A stretch of DNA of 64,000 bases from Erpobdella octoculata (lineage: Eukaryota > Annelida > Clitellata > Hirudinida > Erpobdellidae). Shown here piece by piece: positions 54,401-64,000 of the stretch (positions are counted from its first letter, which is position 1; each line of letters starts with the position of its first letter). Made by a program: the position numbers and the translations under genes. The notes under the pieces were generated by a model. That model was not told the DNA's origin. It was given only the letters and a program-made list of their open reading frames with translations, and ran no database searches. The stretch spans positions 5,047,266 through 5,111,265 of the forward strand of contig OZ022247.1 of NCBI GenBank assembly GCA_963978895.1, in the 5' to 3' direction.

Positions 54401-56152
54401 TCGTGTGGAAACATTTGACCACACATGACAACCTTAAAATAGAAATATCTAATATCGAAAAATATTTTATAGTACTACTCATCCATAGAACAACTGCACT
54501 GACGTAGTTAAGCGGACGAGATCTCGTACTGGCTTCTTTATCTTTCTCTTGCCTTTGTGCTAACTGGAAGTTACTGAGAGCAGCCGTAAAGTCATTCATC
54601 AATCTATCCTTGTGCATCTTCCGCATTCTCTGATTGAAAATTTAACCAAAAATAAATCCAGAGCGCAAAACAACAAATGTTGTTACGATATAAGGTTACT
54701 CTGCAATGTTCTATCTGAATAAATGTACAGACGAAAAATCACTCTGTCAGGGCAATAAACCAGTCTGAAACTACGGCCGTGCAAAATGTTAAAATTATTT
54801 TAAATAATCTAGCAAATCTTTGTTTATTTAACTCAACAAGAAGCAGTAAAAAAATAAAAAAACAGGATAATTTAAAAAAACATCTTTGCCAACAATTGGA
54901 AAAAAATTGAACAAACTTGTTCAGAGGAAGATGATACATTAGGAAGATTGACAAGTTCAGCGAGCTTCTGTGAAGTCTCTTTAGATAGCTGATTGGTATA
55001 GTGTTGAAGTTGATGTCTGATTGGAATTATATGAATAAACTGTTGTGATTGCAAGTTAAAAATAAGCAAGCCGTAAAAAAATTACGTTTATTCACAAATA
55101 TTTCAGGATTCCGTGGTTTTTCATTTAATGCAAATTTGTCTTTTAAAACGACATTTTTTTTCAAATATATAAATGTAAATATTTATATAGTTAGATTTGA
55201 TCTGTTGTTTTTCCCACGCCTAGATAAGTAATTTTTAAAATTGAAAAGTAAAATTAATTTATTTTAGAAGTCATTAATTCCAAACCAACCATCCTTTAGA
55301 AATAAGAATTTAAAAAAAAAATGAATACTCCAACATTACGTACAACTTATCTCTCAATTCCGGAGTGTCATGACTTGTCCCGATCAGAGATATCATTCTC
55401 TGCAGCTGAGAAACTGTTATAAATGTTCAAATATTTGTAACTGAAAGTTTGATGGTTAGAAATTTTTTTTGATAATTATTTTTTTCTCAAACTACAGCTG
55501 GCACTATTTAATCAGATTAATGGTTATTAGAATCAGCCTCACCTTCGAGTAAAATCTGATTCGAAAAGTGAAATCAATTACGATGAAACCAAAATAATTT
55601 TTTTATTATTAGATTTAGATTATGATAAAAACAATTTTTGATTGTTAGAAACACTGCTTAATAGAATAAATGTTCACTGGACAAATGTGACCAAAATAGG
55701 TGACATATTGAAAATTTGTACTCAGTAGGAGTAGATATTTATTTAAAACAATCTTACCATTTTGGGTGATTTTTTGGATATTGTTGGCAATTTGCTGGGA
55801 GCTTCTATTAAAGTCCCAACTGCTGGATCCAGACCTTTCATTGACTTTGAAAAAGAATAAAATTTTAATTACTACAATTGACATTAAAAAAATTTCCAGC
55901 TATATAAATCTTCTTTTAATTATTCAACCCTGCAATCATGATGATCATATTCCCTCCCCCATAATCATAAAATCTCCATTATTAATAAAACTGAATTCAT
56001 GCAATGCAACATCTTTTAAACTACTATTTAAAATCTGCAAAACTAAAGAATTGTTTTTTAACATAAAATAAATAACTTTTATTTATTAAACTTTAATTTA
56101 AAATTGCAAGTAAGTAATAACAAGACATACTGCTCCTGTATTCCTTCATCAT
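48467..56152 (-). CDS. Syntaxin-7/12-like endosomal Qa-SNARE, complete
   Basis: Ten coding exons in transcript order: 56152-56131, 55844-55758, 55413-55347, 55016-54917, 54629-54504, 54215-54163, 49231-49150, 48985-48913, 48788-48706, 48562-48467. All phases agree and give 262 aa (human STX7 is about 261). The N-terminal part (NNIQKITQ ... DTPELRDK ... HYTNQLSKET ... RLMNDFTAALSNFQ) is the three-helix Habc-type region. The SNARE motif (about 170-230) contains QLEADIMDVNQIFKDL, the zero-layer Gln in LVHEQNDAID, and SIEANVE. A single C-terminal anchor follows basic VRRKK, and the protein ends VSVKH. The family mediates late-endosome and lysosome membrane fusion. The first exon encodes only MMKEYRS; its ATG was chosen because donor GTATGT and phase fit exactly. 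An upstream 5' UTR exon is possible. Confidence 0.92.
49603..50783 (+). pseudogene. LINE ORF1, split by a SINE insertion
   Basis: The frame starts MPPKNKKEICLENPSP and runs as a coiled-coil-like Lys/Glu-rich protein to IRPILVKFNDKIAKNII near 50360, where a SINE interrupts it and adds a premature stop at 50376. After the SINE the protein resumes at about 50580 with KIRQLDENLKNVGI, and then RSERNRLVEEAKKLQ, ending at TAA 50781-50783. The rejoined parts look like the nucleic-acid-binding ORF1 of CR1-like elements (GEFMFRVRGPP). Only the SINE disrupts it; the rest is open. Confidence 0.8.
50363..50577 (+). mobile_element. tRNA-derived SINE, family C, inside LINE ORF1
   Basis: A box TGGCAGAGCGGTAGAGCG, B box GGTCGGCAGTTCAAGCC followed by TCACCTGCGTCACC. 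The body ends with TCTGGCGCTATATAAATTCA and an ATT microsatellite (ATCATTATTATTATT). This combination of tRNA head, GGCGCTATATAAAT block and ATT tail is familiar from invertebrate SINEs. Low divergence of the promoter boxes suggests a fairly young insertion. No convincing target duplication was found. Confidence 0.85.
50798..53677 (+). CDS. LINE ORF2: endonuclease and reverse transcriptase
   Basis: Open frame of 959 aa from the first ATG (the frame extends slightly upstream without an ATG). Endonuclease blocks: FTEVNAK (E about 33), IYRSPNSG, IIGDFNFP (about 137-143) and KSDHCVLNF (H about 216). Reverse transcriptase blocks: YKKGDK, NYRPVSLS, YTDFEKAFDRVSH, GVPQGSVLGP and the YADD box (about 682-685). 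The C-terminal region has the VWSPWKKKDIEAIERVQ pattern common in CR1-like elements. It starts 14 nt after the ORF1 stop. No frameshift or stop is visible, so it may still be functional even though ORF1 is broken. Confidence 0.95.
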   Translation: MYSNVDCITNKMSEIRLLVDTDDVTKDILIFTEVNAKYYVNEFIESEFWINNFNLHSYNFMKKGFRGIFCYVRYDIKCQIINLGIDFNEYMCIKINENPDIFILIIYRSPNSGRENNNNLFLLLEAFQSKIGVKLIIGDFNFPNVDWKNNTYKSNFKSSEDKLINFLNDNFLTQLIKESTRCRGSQKQSILDLLLVEDVDLIKNLVYNSPLGKSDHCVLNFSFIRNFYKSKTINNISKFDFNSGKYNLMNDYLIENLYCDESEINNNVASKDSVNNMWHYFCQVMNEAIRNYIPVIDADRILRFKCHKRKLPKNVVEQCRTKNKLWKKYIRTRDNNIFAEFKNIRNKLRKSINKIKEAETLKLAKKIKTNPKVFWQHINKNRNCQTKLEYMIKTDINGSATTITCDVDMANCLAEFFKSVYISNDSLEISPTIDNNIIVHIMEEVIINKYAVENKINKLNKYKSAGPDNIFSRVLIECKNSISSYLSNLYNKSLQAQMVPDDWKYTIITPVYKKGDKNTASNYRPVSLSCICCKLLESLIKDELIIHFDRNKLLDYRQYGFTRGKSTTIQLLKLMDMWSSALDKGETIDVVYTDFEKAFDRVSHAKLIDKLENYGVNGGLINWIKDYLTNRTSSVRVNNSTSNRFKVTSGVPQGSVLGPLLYIIYVNDMFEIVKNNSAELFMYADDAKIFKTIKSSDDRLILQSCLNSLGDWSKKWEIKLNAGKCVAVRYGRQLDDRRLYNIEGVELNFLDKIKDLGVTFQSSLTFVDHIYEIIKKCFSLLGIISRNFKDLTKDSFILIYKALVRSRLEYAVSVWSPWKKKDIEAIERVQKRATKMVKACKGLKYEDRLRILKLPCLKYRRLRGDLIMLYNFIQDKEGRLCFPNIKISEERRTRGHKFKLETQRFNGNCRKYFFLIRSTAIWNNLPSKIIEAEHVNEFKRLIDCHFEISDIMYNYKKDF
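53809..54162. other. Syntaxin intron remainder after the LINE
   Basis: AT-rich intron DNA between the LINE 3' microsatellite and syntaxin exon 6, with a short GAT run near 53965. No other feature seen. Confidence 0.5.
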
Positions 56153-57613
56153 ATAGATAGTGTAGTAATTTCTTTTTGATGTTCTGAACACCTAATGTCT
56201 GTAAAGTTGTATAAGAATAAGTTTGAGAAGGTTAATAAATAATAAATATAATAAGCAAAACTAATAATATATAATAGTAATTATAACAGATACTTTAGGT
56301 CTCTAGGTTAGTCGTGGATAGTGACTGACTAAAGTGAAATGGCTAGTTATGTAATTATAGTACTATCTATAGTATAGATATATTATAAACTATATATTCT
56401 ATAGTAATAGTTATATAATTCTATAGTTAGTTTTTTAGTTAGTAAGTAGAAGTAGGTGGTCGTCATATGATCAAAAATAATGATTCAAAATCTATCAGAA
56501 TAACAATTAAAATATTTCATTAAACAAATTACACTTTAAATGCTAAATTTTAGTGGCAATATTGTGTTGACTGTTGATGTATAAACTCTTCACGGGTAGA
56601 AAAAAGAACCAACAAAAAGAAAAATATTTACAAATGCAACTAAGATAAAAATAGATAAAAACACGAATACAACATGACTTCAAAAAATAATTCATATTGG
56701 CATATCATATTGGTTTTGTTTTTCAAGCATGTTTGAGAACTTTATTATTTAATCTGTTAATAACTACCGATAATTAACGGTATTATAGTGCAAAAAAACG
56801 TTCAATCCGTTCCTCTTATATTGTAGGTAGGTTTTAAATCATTTGGTCAGTGATCTTAATTGAGCTTTATTTTCTTTGAAACTTTTGTTTTTTGAGAATA
56901 AAGTAATACTATTTTTCAGGGTCTAAGTTTCAGTCCTGACTACTTTGTATTATTAAATAATCATTTTCATGAGAAAATTGAATATTCCAGATTGTCGTAC
57001 AGTTACAGTTACATACTCACGCTGCTTGCGTGGGTACTTAGTACACTCAAAGAATGTTTAAAGGTATTTGCCATAGCTATGAATGAAGGAGTTCATGATA
57101 ATTATTACAGTGAATACTTATCTATACAACGGCGTTCTGCAGACGCACAACATAACAGCAGAAGTCTAAAAACAGGCTCGGCCAAAATAGCGTAGGCTCG
57201 GTTCTGTTTCTCGTTCGAGGGATGAAAACTTGCTAGAGGTGTTTAGTGTTTTGTTATCTTTGAATATTCACCGTTAAAGTACTCGATTTTTGATGTTTAT
57301 CGATTTTTTTATTCTGTTCAGAGATTCAATAATGAGCGTACTTTTTTGAACGTTATTTTGTTCACGAGTATCATCAATCAGTGGTACCAGGTAATTGCTA
57401 CGATAATAATGCTGCAGAAATTGGTTCTGCTTTGCTAAAAGGAAATATCTCAGTGGTGAATAGTGTCAGAAACGCAAGACTCTGGCGCTGGGACTATTAT
57501 CACTATTTGTCAACTAAAACGTTAAATAAAATAGCTCGATATTAAGCCTGTATTTCTTCATGCTTATTAGATGTTTATTGGCAAAATTGTTATTTTAGTT
57601 GGCGCTGTCGACA
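56153..57613. other. Divergent intergenic region between syntaxin and the FRRS1-like gene
   Basis: About 1.46 kb separate the two start codons, which point away from each other. The region must contain both promoters and 5' UTRs. It includes an AT-rich, partly palindromic stretch (TATAGTACTATCTATAGTATA near 56355, given here in part) and no coding block. A bidirectional promoter is possible but not demonstrable here. The last bases before the ATG contain an acceptor-like TTATTTTAG at 57591-57598, so part of it may be a 5' intron. Confidence 0.5.
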
Positions 57614-63807
<6,194 letters not shown>

Positions 63808-64000
63808 GTTGGTGAAATTAAAGCTTGTTTTTTTTGGGTTGATTTTATAGCATATTATTATGCTATTTATACTATTGATAGATATTATCATAGTCTATTT
63901 ACAGTATAAATATCATAATAATTTACCATACTATAAATATATTATGGTGATATTTTATACTATAAATATATTATGATGATATTTATACTGTAAATGTATG
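63808..64000. repeat. AT-rich intron start with short direct and inverted repeats
   Basis: Two direct copies of a roughly 31-bp block containing ACTATAAATATATTATG (about 63930-63990) and partially inverted AGTATAAATATCATAATAA upstream. This is the start of the next intron of the FRRS1-like gene; nothing else is seen. Confidence 0.6.

Noticed and set aside
57599..57613. Start of the FRRS1-like protein at 57599
   Set aside because: That position is TTG, not ATG; the first ATG in frame is 57614, directly before the signal peptide.

Overview
The window is animal genomic DNA: AT-rich, with spliced GT-AG genes, long introns, microsatellites and many transposons. An engrailed-class homeobox gene, a VWC-type fibrillar collagen, a Qa-SNARE syntaxin and a reeler/DOMON protein together indicate a bilaterian. 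Small gene number, homopolymer-rich engrailed and CR1-type LINEs, Helitrons, hAT elements and tRNA-SINEs suggest an invertebrate, plausibly a lophotrochozoan; the sequence alone does not let me name a species.

Layout. 1-3777: no gene, a SINE, a LINE 3'-end fragment and a perfect 1.1-kb (CATA)n array. 3778-12236 (+): two-exon engrailed gene with a 6.6-kb repeat-filled intron. 12237-20792: intergenic, with minisatellites, two hAT-type elements and a SINE. 20793-43664 (+): complete fibrillar procollagen chain, about 52 coding exons and 1424 aa (signal peptide, VWC, 337 uninterrupted Gly-X-Y triplets, COLF1 propeptide); its introns hold two hAT-type elements, SINEs, a palindromic element, a 21-bp satellite and a full-length antisense LINE with both ORFs open. 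43665-48466: intergenic, with a rearranged Helitron cluster. 48467-56152 (-): complete syntaxin-7/12-like gene, ten coding exons, 262 aa; one intron carries a second antisense LINE whose ORF1 is split by a SINE. 57614-63807 (+, runs off the window): 5' part of a ferric-chelate-reductase-1-like gene (reeler plus DOMON exons), with palindromic elements and Helitron remains in its introns.

The host genes act in different processes (transcription, extracellular matrix, endosomal fusion, probable membrane redox) and show no sign of a shared pathway. Collagen and syntaxin are tail to tail; syntaxin and the FRRS1-like gene are head to head about 1.5 kb apart. The least expected material is the mobile DNA: a family of 120-230-bp imperfect palindromes with a shared GC-rich core (at least two copies clearly homologous), hAT-type elements with 7/8 or 8/8 target duplications, a head-to-head Helitron junction with a duplicated 5' end, and a LINE with a TAATG stop-start overlap. 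All exon borders were read by eye from splice signals, reading phase and family conservation.
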